Assembly (NCBI GenBank): GCA_964584255.1
Contig: CAZOZM010000002.1
Location: 111,482 to 175,481, forward strand
Origin: UBA3775 sp964584255
GTDB taxonomy: Bacteria; Bacillota; Clostridia; Lachnospirales; Lachnospiraceae
Reading direction: 5' to 3'
Length of the DNA stretch: 64,000 bases
The notes under the pieces were generated by a model that saw nothing but the letters and a program-made list of their open reading frames with translations, was not told the origin of the DNA and searched no databases. Position numbers and translations under genes: made by a program. Below, piece by piece: positions 8,614 to 17,593 of this stretch (its first letter is position 1; each line of letters begins with the position of its first letter).

Positions 8614-10533
8614 ATGAGTCTGGAAGCTTATAAAGCAGCTCTTAAGCTTGGAGAGAAGGAATATATGACAAGGCTTTCCAAAAAGCTTGATCCTTATCTT
8701 CCCATACTTGACGACATAACCGAAAACGTAAAAACCGTAAGCCGTGTAAAGCTTGGTCTTGTCACGATACCCATGGATCAGATTGCCGGAACCGTAAATG
8801 CAAACCGTTCCAATGCATTTGCATCCAATTTCATGCCTCTGCTCCAAACCGGCAGCGAATTTGCCTCCAAGTGGAGCATTCTTCATGACAGCCTTGAAGA
8901 AGACGGTCTCAGAGATCCCGTCATCGCATTTGAATACATGAACAAGTTCTATATAAGAGAGGGAAATAAACGTGTATCCGTATCCAAATACATGGGAGCG
9001 GTGGAGATTGAGGGAACCGTAACCCGTATCGTTCCCGCAAAAGACAATTCTCCGGAGGTAAACCTCTACTACGAATTTCTCGACTTCTATGAAATAACCG
9101 GAATTAATTACATCTACTTCTCCAAGCCCGGTTCATTCAAAAAATTCATCAAACTGATTATCGGTGAAAACGGAACCTGGACTGAAGACGATGAGCTTGA
9201 TGTACGTTCGCTTTTCACAAAATTCAAGAAGGAATATACATTAAAATATGAGGATAAGCTTCCTCTGCCTGTCAGTGATGCCTTCCTTGTATATGTAAAT
9301 CTTCTCGGCTTTAATACCATAAAAAACAACAGTCTTTCTGAGGTAAGAGAGGATATTTCCAAGATAAGAAGCGAAATCATTCGTGATGCCCAACCGGAGC
9401 CAACGGCGATTTCAACTCATCCTACTGCGGCAAAGCCCAGTGTACTTACAATGCCTTTAACCATTCTCAAGGCGGCAAAAAAGCTGAAAATTGCTTTTGT
9501 TCATCTCGGAAACATGGAGAACTCGGCATGGGTCTATGCGCATGAGCTCGGACGCAGGCATATAGAAGACGAGGCTTTTCCAAATGAAATCATAACGGAA
9601 TCATTCTTTGACGTAAGCATGGAAAAAGCTGAAGATACGCTGGAAACCCTCTGTCATAACGACTACGATATCATTTTTGTCACTTCACCGCAGCATAATT
9701 CAGCATGTGCAAAGGTGGCGGTTCTTCATCCGGAAGTAAAGATTCTTAACTGCTCTCTGAATGTATCAACCAAGCATGTAAGAACCTATTATCTCAGAAC
9801 CTACGAATCCAAGTATCTGCTCGGACTGATTGCCGGTGCAATGACAGAAAAAAACCGCATTGCTTATATTGCCGATTACCCGGTTTACGGAAGTATTGCT
9901 TCCATAAATGCTTTTGCTCTCGGAGCAAAAACCGTTAATCCAAAAGCGGAAATCTATCTTTCATGGACCTCTGAAAAAGGTTCTGAACCTGATAAAGACA
10001 TAAGGAAATTTGACTGTGACCTTGTAAGCGACCTTGACTGGTCATCCCCAAAACATCTCACGAGAAAATTCGGCCTCTATCTCTATAACGACGGCGTGCC
10101 GGTAAACCTTGCAGCTCCGCTTTGGGACTGGGGCAAGCTCTATGAATCAATTGTAAAGAGTGTTAAAAGAGGCTCGTGGAAAATTGAGGAAGCAAGTAAT
10201 GTCACACGTTCAATCGGCTATTGGTGGGGTATTTCCAGCGGAGCCGTTGATCTTGTATATTCCGCAAAAGTTCCTCATCTGACGATGAATCTTGTCAACT
10301 ATCTGAAAAACAGAATAAAAGCATCCGACTTTACGCCTTTTGCAAACATTCTCACCTTCCAGGGCGGAAAAACCATTGATGCAGGACACGGATTAAGCAT
10401 CCAGTCACTCATAGACATGGATGAACTCGTGGAAAATGTCCATGGTTACATCCCCGGAATACGCGATGTAAAGGATGATACCGTTTCCCTTGCAAAAGTT
10501 CAGGGTGTAGCCGTGTCCCCTGAAGAAATTTAA
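8614..10533 (+). CDS. ParB-like N-terminal domain fused to a BMP/PnrA-type ligand-binding domain
   Basis: This 639-residue protein has two recognisable parts. Residues about 45-135 resemble a ParB/sulfiredoxin-like domain: GLVTIPMDQI, then DGLRDPVIAFEY and the REGNKRVSVSKYMGA segment (usual form GHKRVSVA). Residues about 290-625 resemble the BMP/PnrA (Med) nucleoside-binding lipoprotein fold, from KIAFVHLGNMENSAWVYAH to the GGKTIDAGHGLS region near the end. There is no signal peptide or lipobox, so unlike normal BMP proteins it should be cytoplasmic. A regulatory or sensory role is therefore more likely than transport; this is inference. Excellent ribosome site (AGGAGG, 8 bp). Apparently a single-gene unit ending at a strong terminator. 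Confidence 0.7.
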   Translation: MSLEAYKAALKLGEKEYMTRLSKKLDPYLPILDDITENVKTVSRVKLGLVTIPMDQIAGTVNANRSNAFASNFMPLLQTGSEFASKWSILHDSLEEDGLRDPVIAFEYMNKFYIREGNKRVSVSKYMGAVEIEGTVTRIVPAKDNSPEVNLYYEFLDFYEITGINYIYFSKPGSFKKFIKLIIGENGTWTEDDELDVRSLFTKFKKEYTLKYEDKLPLPVSDAFLVYVNLLGFNTIKNNSLSEVREDISKIRSEIIRDAQPEPTAISTHPTAAKPSVLTMPLTILKAAKKLKIAFVHLGNMENSAWVYAHELGRRHIEDEAFPNEIITESFFDVSMEKAEDTLETLCHNDYDIIFVTSPQHNSACAKVAVLHPEVKILNCSLNVSTKHVRTYYLRTYESKYLLGLIAGAMTEKNRIAYIADYPVYGSIASINAFALGAKTVNPKAEIYLSWTSEKGSEPDKDIRKFDCDLVSDLDWSSPKHLTRKFGLYLYNDGVPVNLAAPLWDWGKLYESIVKSVKRGSWKIEEASNVTRSIGYWWGISSGAVDLVYSAKVPHLTMNLVNYLKNRIKASDFTPFANILTFQGGKTIDAGHGLSIQSLIDMDELVENVHGYIPGIRDVKDDTVSLAKVQGVAVSPEEI

Positions 10534-10538
10534 AAAAA

Positions 10539-10584
10539 GATGCAGGATTAATGTCACGTCAATGACACAAATCCTGCATCTTAA
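10539..10584 (+). terminator. Rho-independent terminator after the ParB/BMP gene
   Basis: AGATGCAGGATT and AATCCTGCATCT form a long stem, extended inside by TGTCA/TGACA, starting 6 bp after the stop codon. The T-tract afterwards is broken (TTAATTAATA), but the A-tract on the other side would also allow termination on the minus strand. Confidence 0.7.
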
Positions 10585-10654
10585 TTAATATAATGACCGC
10601 TTTGCTTTAGCAATTTAAATATCACTTACAAATCGTCCCGAACATCCGGATATA

Positions 10655-10861
10655 TTATTTTATTGGTTTAACCTGTTCAACGGTTCCATCAGGCCTTTCT
10701 ATTGTCATACCGTCAAGCTGAGCCCTCAGATTTTTTTTGAAACTGTCAACATATTCTTTTCTAAGCTTCATCTGTTCCGCTTTTTCATCCGGAGTAAGTC
10801 CCTCCTTCTGAGATTTATGATAAAGCTCATTAATTCTTGCTATTCTTTCATCCATATTCAT
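10655..10861 (-). CDS. DUF896 family protein
   Basis: A 68-residue, highly charged protein of the DUF896 (YnzC-like) family: MNMDERIARINELYHKSQ, LTPDEKAEQMKLRKEYVD and the terminal phrase on RPDGTVE are typical. Structures in this family are small helical hairpins; function is not established. The ATG at 10861 is preceded by GGGAGGTGATAAT, which is an excellent Shine-Dalgarno; a longer frame to 10882 would swallow that site. It follows the c-di-GMP protein gene at 51 bp in the same direction and could share its transcript. Confidence 0.88.
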   Translation of the reverse strand: MNMDERIARINELYHKSQKEGLTPDEKAEQMKLRKEYVDSFKKNLRAQLDGMTIERPDGTVEQVKPIK

Positions 10862-10912
10862 ATTATCACCTCCCGGTTCCATGGATAATCAATCCTTTCC
10901 CATCAGCCAAAA

Positions 10913-13414
10913 TCAGTATTTCATTTTCATATAAAGCTCAAATTCGTCGCACGGTACCGGCTTCGAAAAATAATATCCCTGTGCCTGGTCACATTCTATC
11001 TCTGCCAGCGCATCAAGCTGTTCTTTTGTTTCCACACCTTCTGCGGTCACGGAAAGTCCGAGTGCCAGAGCCATTTCTACGATAAGCTTTAGTATTCTTC
11101 TGCCGGATTCGGTAAAAATCTGCTGAACCAGCTTCATGTCCAGCTTAAGTATATCAATGGAGAGTTCACTGAACATATTTAATGACGAATATCCCGTTCC
11201 GAAATCATCCATTTCAACTTTAAAACCTTTTTCCCTGAACTTCTTAACCGTCTCAATCATTCCGACCGGATTCTCCGTATATGCCGATTCCATAATTTCA
11301 AGATGAAGCAGTTCATGCGGAATTCCATGCATGTCAGCAACTTCCGCAATGTAATCATCAAGATCCTGAACACAGAAATCAATTCTCGAAATGTTTACCG
11401 ATACCGGAAGGTCTCTCATTCCGCTTTTTCGCCACTCTGCCATCACTTCACATGTCTTATTCCAAACATATTTGTCAAGAAGAGTTATAAAACCGTTTTT
11501 CTCAAATAACGGTATAAACTGCCCCGGAGACATAAATCCATACTCCGGATGTTCCCACCTTACAAGTGCCTCCGCACCTTCAAGCTTTCCTGTTTTTATG
11601 TTATGCTTTGGCTGGAACCATACCTTGAACTGTCCTTCTTCCAGTGCCTGCTCACAGGAGTCCTGGATTTTTTCTTCCATAAGCATTCTGAGTCTTGTCG
11701 AATCATCATATCTTGCGATAATCTGCCTGTACTTTCCGCTTATTTCACCGACGGCTGTTCTCGCCCTGTCACACATTACCTGAACCGGAACGGATTTATC
11801 AACATTTTCATATATTCCGAATTTCATTACCACTCCCGGAACTATATCCGCAAGCAGTTTCTGATAACCCTTGCTGTTTACCGCAAATTCAAGGAGCCTT
11901 ATTACGTTCTCGCCATGAGGTATAAGAACACCGAAAAGATCCGTACTCATCCTGCCATAGACAATACGTCTTCTTTTTGTAAATTCAGTCAATTGCTCGG
12001 CAACGAATTTTATAACCTCATTACCTTTCTGCATTCCGAATCTTTCCACTATCATCTTGTAGTTTTCAATATGACAGCAGACAAAATCAAACTCGGTTTC
12101 CTCGTTGGAAAGTATTACCTGACCGGCCACATGATAAAAATACTGATAGGAGTACATTCCCGTGAGAGGATCACGCTTTAAAGCATCCACCATCGTTGAA
12201 TTCTCTCTCAGTCTCAATATTGTTGAAATCCTTGAAAGAACAACTTCCTTATTGTATGGTTTTACGATAAAATCACTGGCGCCGCTCCTCAGGCACTCGA
12301 TTTCTTCGTCCGAGCGGCTTGCACCGGTTCCGACAATTACCGGAATTGCCTTCAGGAACGGATCATTCTGTAACAGTTTAAGGAATTTATATCCATCCAT
12401 AACCGGCATAATAAGGTCCAGAAGAATTAAATCCGTCTCATCACCATGCTTTTGCAGATATGTATATGCATCCTGTCCGTTCTCCGCAACCGCCACGGAA
12501 AATTCATCCTGCAGCATACTCGTAAGAAGCATACGGTTAATCTTCTCATCGTCAACAATGAGAATGTTTCTTTTTACCTTGAATCCGGTTATTGCCGAAT
12601 TCATTCTTCTTTCAGCTTCAATCTGCTTTTTATATTCACTGTCAATATTTTCAAAAAACATTACGGCAACCTGATTATCCCTGCCGTACTCAATACTGGT
12701 ATTGATTACCAGCGAAACCCAGACTGCCTCACCCTTTATATACATTCTGTACGGATAGTTAAACTTTTCCTCTCCGTTTGACATGCGGTTTTTAACGGAT
12801 CTTATGTCGGTAAAAGCCATAAATCCCGCTCTGTCATTTTCATATACATACTCACAGCATATCTTTCCTATCCACTCCGTATAAGACAGATCTGCGGATG
12901 AAATAAGATGCATTCCGAGGTTATTTCCGGCAATCATACTTACCCTGTTTTCCGTAAGATTGACCTTTACGATACAATAGTAAGACTTGTTGAGAATATG
13001 AAGCACATCCTCCATATCTACATTTTTACGTCTGTATGTAAGCAGTGCATTATGAATTTTTTTCGATACAATCTCCTCGTCAATCGGACGCACACAATAA
13101 TCAATTACGCCGAGTTCATAAGCCTTGGACAGCGAATCCCTTGACAAATCAGAGGTCATTACAACAACGGGAACCTCCTCAATCCATTTTCTTTCATTCA
13201 TGACTTCCAGAAATCCAAAACCGTCCATGACAGGCATAACAATATCCAAAAGTATTATATCGATTTCTTTTCTGTGGTTCTCATAGATTTCCAATGCTTC
13301 TATACCATTTGATGCTTCATAGAAGTTATAAACATCCTCAAACATCTCCTTTAGCATTTCCACATTCATAAGAGAATCATCAACCACAAGTATTGTCAGA
13401 TTTTTTCCGGACAT
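10913..13414 (-). CDS. REC-PAS-like-REC-GGDEF(degenerate)-EAL response regulator, probable c-di-GMP phosphodiesterase
   Basis: The 833-residue protein has, in order, a receiver domain (about 1-125, phospho-acceptor Asp near 56 in LLDIVMPVMDG), a PAS-like stretch (about 130-265), a second receiver (about 285-405, LLDLIMPVMDG), a GGDEF domain (about 415-545) and an EAL domain (about 560-830). In the GGDEF domain the signature is replaced by STDLF, so it should not make c-di-GMP. The EAL domain keeps the expected catalytic set: EGAEALVRW, NISR, LEIMES, MDDFGTG, LKLDMKL, AEGVET and QGYYFSKP. I therefore expect an active phosphodiesterase controlled by phosphorylation at one or both receivers. No partner kinase is adjacent; the hybrid kinase at 43-47 kb is a distant candidate only. 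Confidence 0.9.
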   Translation of the reverse strand: MSGKNLTILVVDDSLMNVEMLKEMFEDVYNFYEASNGIEALEIYENHRKEIDIILLDIVMPVMDGFGFLEVMNERKWIEEVPVVVMTSDLSRDSLSKAYELGVIDYCVRPIDEEIVSKKIHNALLTYRRKNVDMEDVLHILNKSYYCIVKVNLTENRVSMIAGNNLGMHLISSADLSYTEWIGKICCEYVYENDRAGFMAFTDIRSVKNRMSNGEEKFNYPYRMYIKGEAVWVSLVINTSIEYGRDNQVAVMFFENIDSEYKKQIEAERRMNSAITGFKVKRNILIVDDEKINRMLLTSMLQDEFSVAVAENGQDAYTYLQKHGDETDLILLDLIMPVMDGYKFLKLLQNDPFLKAIPVIVGTGASRSDEEIECLRSGASDFIVKPYNKEVVLSRISTILRLRENSTMVDALKRDPLTGMYSYQYFYHVAGQVILSNEETEFDFVCCHIENYKMIVERFGMQKGNEVIKFVAEQLTEFTKRRRIVYGRMSTDLFGVLIPHGENVIRLLEFAVNSKGYQKLLADIVPGVVMKFGIYENVDKSVPVQVMCDRARTAVGEISGKYRQIIARYDDSTRLRMLMEEKIQDSCEQALEEGQFKVWFQPKHNIKTGKLEGAEALVRWEHPEYGFMSPGQFIPLFEKNGFITLLDKYVWNKTCEVMAEWRKSGMRDLPVSVNISRIDFCVQDLDDYIAEVADMHGIPHELLHLEIMESAYTENPVGMIETVKKFREKGFKVEMDDFGTGYSSLNMFSELSIDILKLDMKLVQQIFTESGRRILKLIVEMALALGLSVTAEGVETKEQLDALAEIECDQAQGYYFSKPVPCDEFELYMKMKY

Positions 13415-13555
13415 ATTCCCTCTTTTCCAATCAGTTTTCTGATTTCATTGAATCCGTGTACCGTTGCCCCGTCACATATCTTTGCCACACGCATGCTCTC
13501 TGCCTGCATCATCCGTGAGGCCTTACATTCATTCACAATGTATACCGGAGCCGGC

Positions 13556-14062
13556 TTACATCTGGTATAACCTTACTATTTCCTTAACTGTTTCCCTTAT
13601 CTGTAAATCCTCACAATCAAGTATTACATCTGCATATTTTTCATACAATGGCTTTCTTTCCTCATAAAGGTCCTTCAGTGACATGCCCGACTTAATTGCC
13701 ACGCCCCTCTCAGAAAGGTCTCCCAGTCTTGCCTCTATCTCTTCATACGGAAGTTTCAGATAAAAAACCTTTCCGATTTGGCGGAGATGTTCCATTGCAT
13801 TTTCTCCGTATACGACACTTCCTCCTGTTGCAATTACGGACTTTCGTGCCCGAATTTCCGAATTAACCCTGTCTTCAATAATCTGAAATCCTTCAAGTCC
13901 CTGTTCGGAAATAATCTCGTGGAGGAGTTTTCCCTCCTTTTCCTGTATCAGTAAATCCGAATCCAGGAATCCATAACCGAGATTCTTTGCCAGGACAACT
14001 CCGACCGTACTCTTTCCCGCTCCGGGCATTCCTATGAGTATTATATTTTCTTTTTTCTGCAT
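13556..14062 (-). CDS. aroK: Shikimate kinase
   Basis: The enzyme phosphorylates shikimate in chorismate synthesis. The 168-residue protein has the P-loop GMPGAGKST (residues 11-19), the shikimate-binding DSD (about 34-36), the ATGGSVV glycine-rich motif (about 78-84) and a lid/arginine region ending at ERKPLYEKYADV. Length is normal. It lies 3 bp after the FprA gene in the same direction, so the two form an operon driven by the promoter at 15417-15445. The pairing with an oxygen-detoxifying flavoprotein has no obvious metabolic logic. Confidence 0.93.
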   Translation of the reverse strand: MQKKENIILIGMPGAGKSTVGVVLAKNLGYGFLDSDLLIQEKEGKLLHEIISEQGLEGFQIIEDRVNSEIRARKSVIATGGSVVYGENAMEHLRQIGKVFYLKLPYEEIEARLGDLSERGVAIKSGMSLKDLYEERKPLYEKYADVILDCEDLQIRETVKEIVRLYQM

Positions 14063-14065
14063 ACT

Positions 14066-15229
14066 CTATTCCTCTGCCGCCATCATATCCGCAAGAGCTG
14101 ACAATGCCGACTCGGATTCATCACTGAGTGCAGATTTTATTGATACAACCGTCGGAAGAATCTCCACATCCTTGAGTTCCTCCAGATACTTTCTCATGAT
14201 TTTGGCCGCCTGTGGTGTCCATGTTCCGTTTTCTACCAGACCAACCTTACGGTTTCTGTAAGTCTTCGCCTTAAGATGATTCAGGAAGTCCTCCATCACC
14301 GGAAACAGTCCGCCGTCATAAGTCGGCGCGCAGAGAATCATTCTGTCATATCTGAATGCATCTTCAACTGCTTCCGCCATGTCATCACGGGTGAGATCGT
14401 TAAATGCCGTCTTTATCCCCTTTGCCTCAAGCATTTTTTTAAGCTTTTCAGCCGCTTTCAGAGTATTTCCGTGAATTGAGGCACATGCAATAAATACTCC
14501 TCTGTCCTCCGGCTCATAACTGCTCCAGGCATTGTATTTATCAATATAGAATTCAAGATTTTCCGTAAGCACCGGCCCGTGCAGCGGACAGATTCTGCGG
14601 ATTTCCAGACTTCCGGCTTTTTTCAGAAGTGCCTGAACCTGTGCACCGTATTTTCCCACAATATTGAAATAATATCTTCTCGCCTCACATGCCCAGCTTT
14701 CGCTTTCATCATCCGAGCCGAATCTTCCGAAGCCATCAGCAGAGAATAATACACCGTCAGCCCTGTCATGGCAGACCATTACCTCCGGCCAGTGAACCAT
14801 CGGTGCCATCATAAATGTAAGTTCACTGTTTCCGGTTGTGATTTTGTCACCTTCCTTAACGATTAGCGCCTGAGAAGAATAGTCTCTGCCGGTAAACTGT
14901 TTAAGAAATTTAAATGTCTGGGCATTACCCACCAGTTTTATATCGGGATATTTTGCAACCAGCGCTTCAATACATCCCGAATGGTCCGGTTCCATGTGTG
15001 AAATCACAAGATATTCAGGTTTCTTATCCCCCAACGTCTCTGCCAGATTTTCAAGCCACTCTGCTTCCGCTCTCGCATCGACCGTATCGGTTATAACCGG
15101 TTTTTCATCCAAAATAAGATATGAATTATATGTTATTCCTTCCGGAACCTTATACTGTCCCTCAAAAAGGTCAAGTTCTCTGTCATACACTCCTATGTTG
15201 TATATTCTGTCAGTAATTTTTCTTCTCAT
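14066..15229 (-). CDS. FprA family A-type flavoprotein (flavodiiron protein)
   Basis: A cytoplasmic enzyme that reduces O2 to water or NO to N2O in anaerobes. The beta-lactamase-like diiron domain (about 1-245) carries the metal ligands HMEPDHSG (about 78-85), the FMMAPMVHWPE histidine, the LFSADGFG aspartate and the CPLHGPV histidine. A flavodoxin domain follows (about 250-387), starting at FIACASIHGNT. There is no C-terminal rubredoxin fusion. Two ATGs exist; the one at 15229 has GAGGAA about 7 bp upstream and is preferred over 15241. It is transcribed with aroK from a consensus-like promoter, behind a long leader of about 180 bases. Confidence 0.92.
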   Translation of the reverse strand: MRRKITDRIYNIGVYDRELDLFEGQYKVPEGITYNSYLILDEKPVITDTVDARAEAEWLENLAETLGDKKPEYLVISHMEPDHSGCIEALVAKYPDIKLVGNAQTFKFLKQFTGRDYSSQALIVKEGDKITTGNSELTFMMAPMVHWPEVMVCHDRADGVLFSADGFGRFGSDDESESWACEARRYYFNIVGKYGAQVQALLKKAGSLEIRRICPLHGPVLTENLEFYIDKYNAWSSYEPEDRGVFIACASIHGNTLKAAEKLKKMLEAKGIKTAFNDLTRDDMAEAVEDAFRYDRMILCAPTYDGGLFPVMEDFLNHLKAKTYRNRKVGLVENGTWTPQAAKIMRKYLEELKDVEILPTVVSIKSALSDESESALSALADMMAAEE

Positions 15230-15416
15230 TCCGTTCCTCATTTCCGAGCGGCTGTCAGTTGCTCATTATGACCCTTTCCGCTCTTAAACTGTTCGCCGGA
15301 CAACCGTCAGACATCAGCTCTTCATACAGTGCTCACGTCTCACTGAAACAGGCGTTATAAATCTCTGGCTTCTGCTTTCTTGTGGGAGCAGAGGCAGATT
15401 ATCACATATTGCTTTT
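15230..15416 (-). promoter_or_regulatory. Long, potentially structured 5' leader of the fprA-aroK operon
   Basis: The predicted transcript starts near 15410 and runs about 180 bases before the coding start. It contains a CAGTG/CACTG hairpin, a CTCTGCT/AGCAGA pairing near the 5' end and a GAGCGG/CCGCTC stem immediately before the ribosome site, which could hide or expose it. No intrinsic terminator, T-box signature or known riboswitch was recognised. The rest of the gap to 15650 holds the promoter and, on the plus strand, the upstream region of the DUF6512 gene. Confidence 0.4.
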
Positions 15417-15445
15417 ATTATACTTAAAACATTCCTCTCATACAA
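15417..15445 (-). promoter_or_regulatory. Sigma-A-type promoter of fprA-aroK
   Basis: On the minus strand TTGTAT (15445-15440) and TATAAT (15422-15417) are separated by exactly 17 bases. This is close to the housekeeping consensus and points towards the fprA gene. Confidence 0.75.
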
Positions 15446-15650
15446 GTGATTTACATTTTTTTAGTTTTCCGGCGCCATCATATTAATAAAATACGTCAGT
15501 ATTTCACCACTTCAAAATGTATAAAATACTTTTTTCTCCATATACTTTAATAAAACCGGGCATGTCTCACTTATTAACTGTCAATATACAGAAAAAGAAC
15601 CTGACGGTTTTTTCTTCAGGTTCATGTTTTGCATTTATTCAGGAGGTTTT

Positions 15651-16208
15651 ATGTCATCTTTCAAAAAATATCTGCTTATATGCATGGTTGCAACAGCCAT
15701 TGCCGGTACACTCGCTCACTTTGTTTACGATTTCAGCGGTCAGAACTACTGTGTCGGTCTCTTCTTCCCCGTCAGCGAATCGGTTTGGGAACACATGAAA
15801 CTGCTCTTCTTTCCCCTGCTCATTGTATCCTGTCTGATTCATTTTCGCTTTTCCGCTGAAAAACCGTCTTTAAATTTTGCACTTCCTGCCGCCATCCTGG
15901 TCGGCACATGGTTCATTCCTCTGCTCTATTATTTTTACAGCGGAGTTTTGGGCTTCACCGTCATGGTTGCAGATATTGCAATATTCTACATTTCCGTCCT
16001 TATGGCATTCTTTATGATTTACCGTCTCAGCAAAAGGAGTTTTCCAAAATTTCTGTCGGTTCTTCTTTACGCCCTTGTAATCCTCATGATTGCACTGTTT
16101 ATGCTTAACACCTACTCACCTCCGGAACAGGGTATCTTTAAAGAACCGGAACAGAAAGAGAAGAACATTTCCCTCTCGTTTTCCGAACATGTCCCATCAT
16201 CTTTGTAA
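15651..16208 (+). CDS. DUF6512-like membrane protein
   Basis: A 185-residue protein with about five hydrophobic segments and a charged C-terminal tail. The start is MSSFKKYLL, and the segment YDFSGQNYCVGLFFPVSESVWEHMKLLFFP (about 25-54) contains the NxxVGLFxPVxESxWEHxKLLFFP pattern that I associate with DUF6512 proteins of Clostridia. Function is unknown. The ATG at 15651 follows AGGAGG by 4 bases; a longer frame from 15624 reads through that ribosome site and is rejected. Appears to be a single-gene unit, convergent with the DUF4234 gene across a shared terminator. Confidence 0.75.
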   Translation: MSSFKKYLLICMVATAIAGTLAHFVYDFSGQNYCVGLFFPVSESVWEHMKLLFFPLLIVSCLIHFRFSAEKPSLNFALPAAILVGTWFIPLLYYFYSGVLGFTVMVADIAIFYISVLMAFFMIYRLSKRSFPKFLSVLLYALVILMIALFMLNTYSPPEQGIFKEPEQKEKNISLSFSEHVPSSL

Positions 16209-16216
16209 AAAATAAA

Positions 16217-16264
16217 AAGGATGCTTTCCGCTTGGCTAAACAACGGATAAGCATCCTTAAATTT
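16217..16264. terminator. Bidirectional terminator between convergent genes
   Basis: AAGGATGCTT-TCCG pairs with CGGA-T-AAGCATCCTT. On the minus strand it is followed by a T-rich run (TTTTTATTTTTT), so it ends the DUF4234 transcript well; on the plus strand it follows the DUF6512 stop by about 8 bp. Confidence 0.85.
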
Positions 16265-16269
16265 TACTT

Positions 16270-16839
16270 TTATAAAGCTGCAACCTTATTAAGTTCATCC
16301 TGGATTAAGCAGATGTTTGCAATCGATAATCCGAACAATGTAAGTATAAGGAAAAGAATTGATGTATTGTGGTCACCCGGCACACCTCTTCTGTTCTTGA
16401 TTTCATTAACCTTTTCACCGGCTTTATAGTACCAGTAGAGCCAATAAATTCCACATGTTACGATACCGAGAAGAATAACCGTAATGCCTCCTGTTTCTGA
16501 AATTCTTCCACTCGCATAGTTAAGTTCATCAACCATCTTAACCATCCAATAAATCTGATAAATACCACAGGTAACAATTGAAAGAATAATACAGAGAACG
16601 ATATTTCTCTTAGGAATCGGAACCCTGTATCCTCCATTATTTCCATTGTTAAATCCATTTGGATTGCCCTGGCTTGCACCGCCGAAACCATTATAATTCT
16701 GATTTCCGTTATTCATTCCGCTGCCAAAAGGCTGACTTCCCGCACCTGCATTGTTTTCACTCTTATTCTGTGAGCTTCCGCATACCGTACAGAAATTTGC
16801 ACCATCTTCAATCTTGCTTCCGCAATGGATACAAAACAT
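16270..16839 (-). CDS. Zinc-ribbon / DUF4234 membrane protein
   Basis: The 189-residue product starts with a zinc ribbon (MFCIHCG...FCTVCGS, cysteines at 3, 6, 17 and 20). A low-complexity Gly/Asn-rich linker follows (about 25-72), then a DUF4234 membrane domain (about 75-185) with three to four helices; the repeated CGIYxxYW motif (CGIYQIYW, CGIYWLYW) is distinctive. Both halves are common in Lachnospiraceae; role unknown. It lies downstream of the ECF S-component gene by 127 bp and may be read-through from that operon or independent. It is one of five zinc-ribbon membrane proteins in the window. Confidence 0.85.
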   Translation of the reverse strand: MFCIHCGSKIEDGANFCTVCGSSQNKSENNAGAGSQPFGSGMNNGNQNYNGFGGASQGNPNGFNNGNNGGYRVPIPKRNIVLCIILSIVTCGIYQIYWMVKMVDELNYASGRISETGGITVILLGIVTCGIYWLYWYYKAGEKVNEIKNRRGVPGDHNTSILFLILTLFGLSIANICLIQDELNKVAAL

Positions 16840-16966
16840 ACTCCCACCTCATTTCCCCATAAATGGAATCATTTATTTCACTGTCTGCTGATAAAAACTC
16901 CCTCTCAGCCCAGTTGCAGACATTATAACACAGGCACATTCCCTCTACAAGATGATTTTCGACAAA

Positions 16967-17593
16967 TCACGCCTTTGGTTCGTTTTCTTCATATCGGTTC
17001 AATACTCTTGCAAGTTTTCCCGTAAGTATGTCGAAAAACATGAATATAATGACGGCATTTCCGACCGCATGACCTATTGCAAATGCAAATCCCGATATAT
17101 AGACTGCCAGCACAGCCTCAAAAGTCACATGGTCACCAATATAACATATGGTCAGAAAATCCGTTATAAAACTGAATATATAGGCTGAAACAAAACCATA
17201 AACTGTCATTATTACAAGCCGGATATGCGGATTTACCTTTATAAGAATGTATCCGAGTACACCTCCAAGCAAGCCGCACACTCCCCACGCCGTCATTTGA
17301 AATATTGTCCATGGTCCCTGTCCCAGAAACATATTTGATATAATCGCACACAAAGCTCCTGCAACATATCCTTTTCTGCATCCATAAACATATCCGAAAA
17401 TGATTACCAGTGCCGTCACCGGCTGAACCTGTGGAATCACCGCAAAAATCACTCTTCCCAGGCTTGCCGCCGTACATATAACCACCATCGGCAGAATTTC
17501 CGCTGCTGTCGGTCTGCTTTTCTCAAGCAGTATAAAAAAGATAATGTTAACAGCAAACATTAAGAGACTGTTTATTAAAAGAAGACTGTTCAT
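16967..17593 (-). CDS. ECF transporter S component, probable cobalamin-specific subunit
   Basis: A 208-residue integral membrane protein with about six helices and the ECF S-component layout; the segment GQGPWTIFQMTAWGVCGLLGG (about residues 92-112) is a hallmark of the CbrT-like group. S components bind the vitamin in the membrane and hand it over through the EcfT-EcfA-A' module. The gene overlaps the fused ATPase by 4 bp (ATGA), and T, A and S are all here, so this is a dedicated (group I type) ECF transporter. Assignment to B12 rests on the upstream cobalamin riboswitch and on the two intrinsic-factor-like proteins in the same operon; the binding residues were not verified. Confidence 0.85.
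   Translation of the reverse strand: MNSLLLINSLLMFAVNIIFFILLEKSRPTAAEILPMVVICTAASLGRVIFAVIPQVQPVTALVIIFGYVYGCRKGYVAGALCAIISNMFLGQGPWTIFQMTAWGVCGLLGGVLGYILIKVNPHIRLVIMTVYGFVSAYIFSFITDFLTICYIGDHVTFEAVLAVYISGFAFAIGHAVGNAVIIFMFFDILTGKLARVLNRYEENEPKA

Noticed and set aside
11549..12181. 210-codon plus-strand frame within the REC-GGDEF-EAL gene
   Set aside because: Antisense to an unmistakable multi-domain protein; no own start signals.
15230..15416. T-box or 6S RNA in the fprA leader
   Set aside because: No AGGGTGG-type T-box sequence and no clear closing stem or central bubble of 6S RNA; left as unassigned leader.
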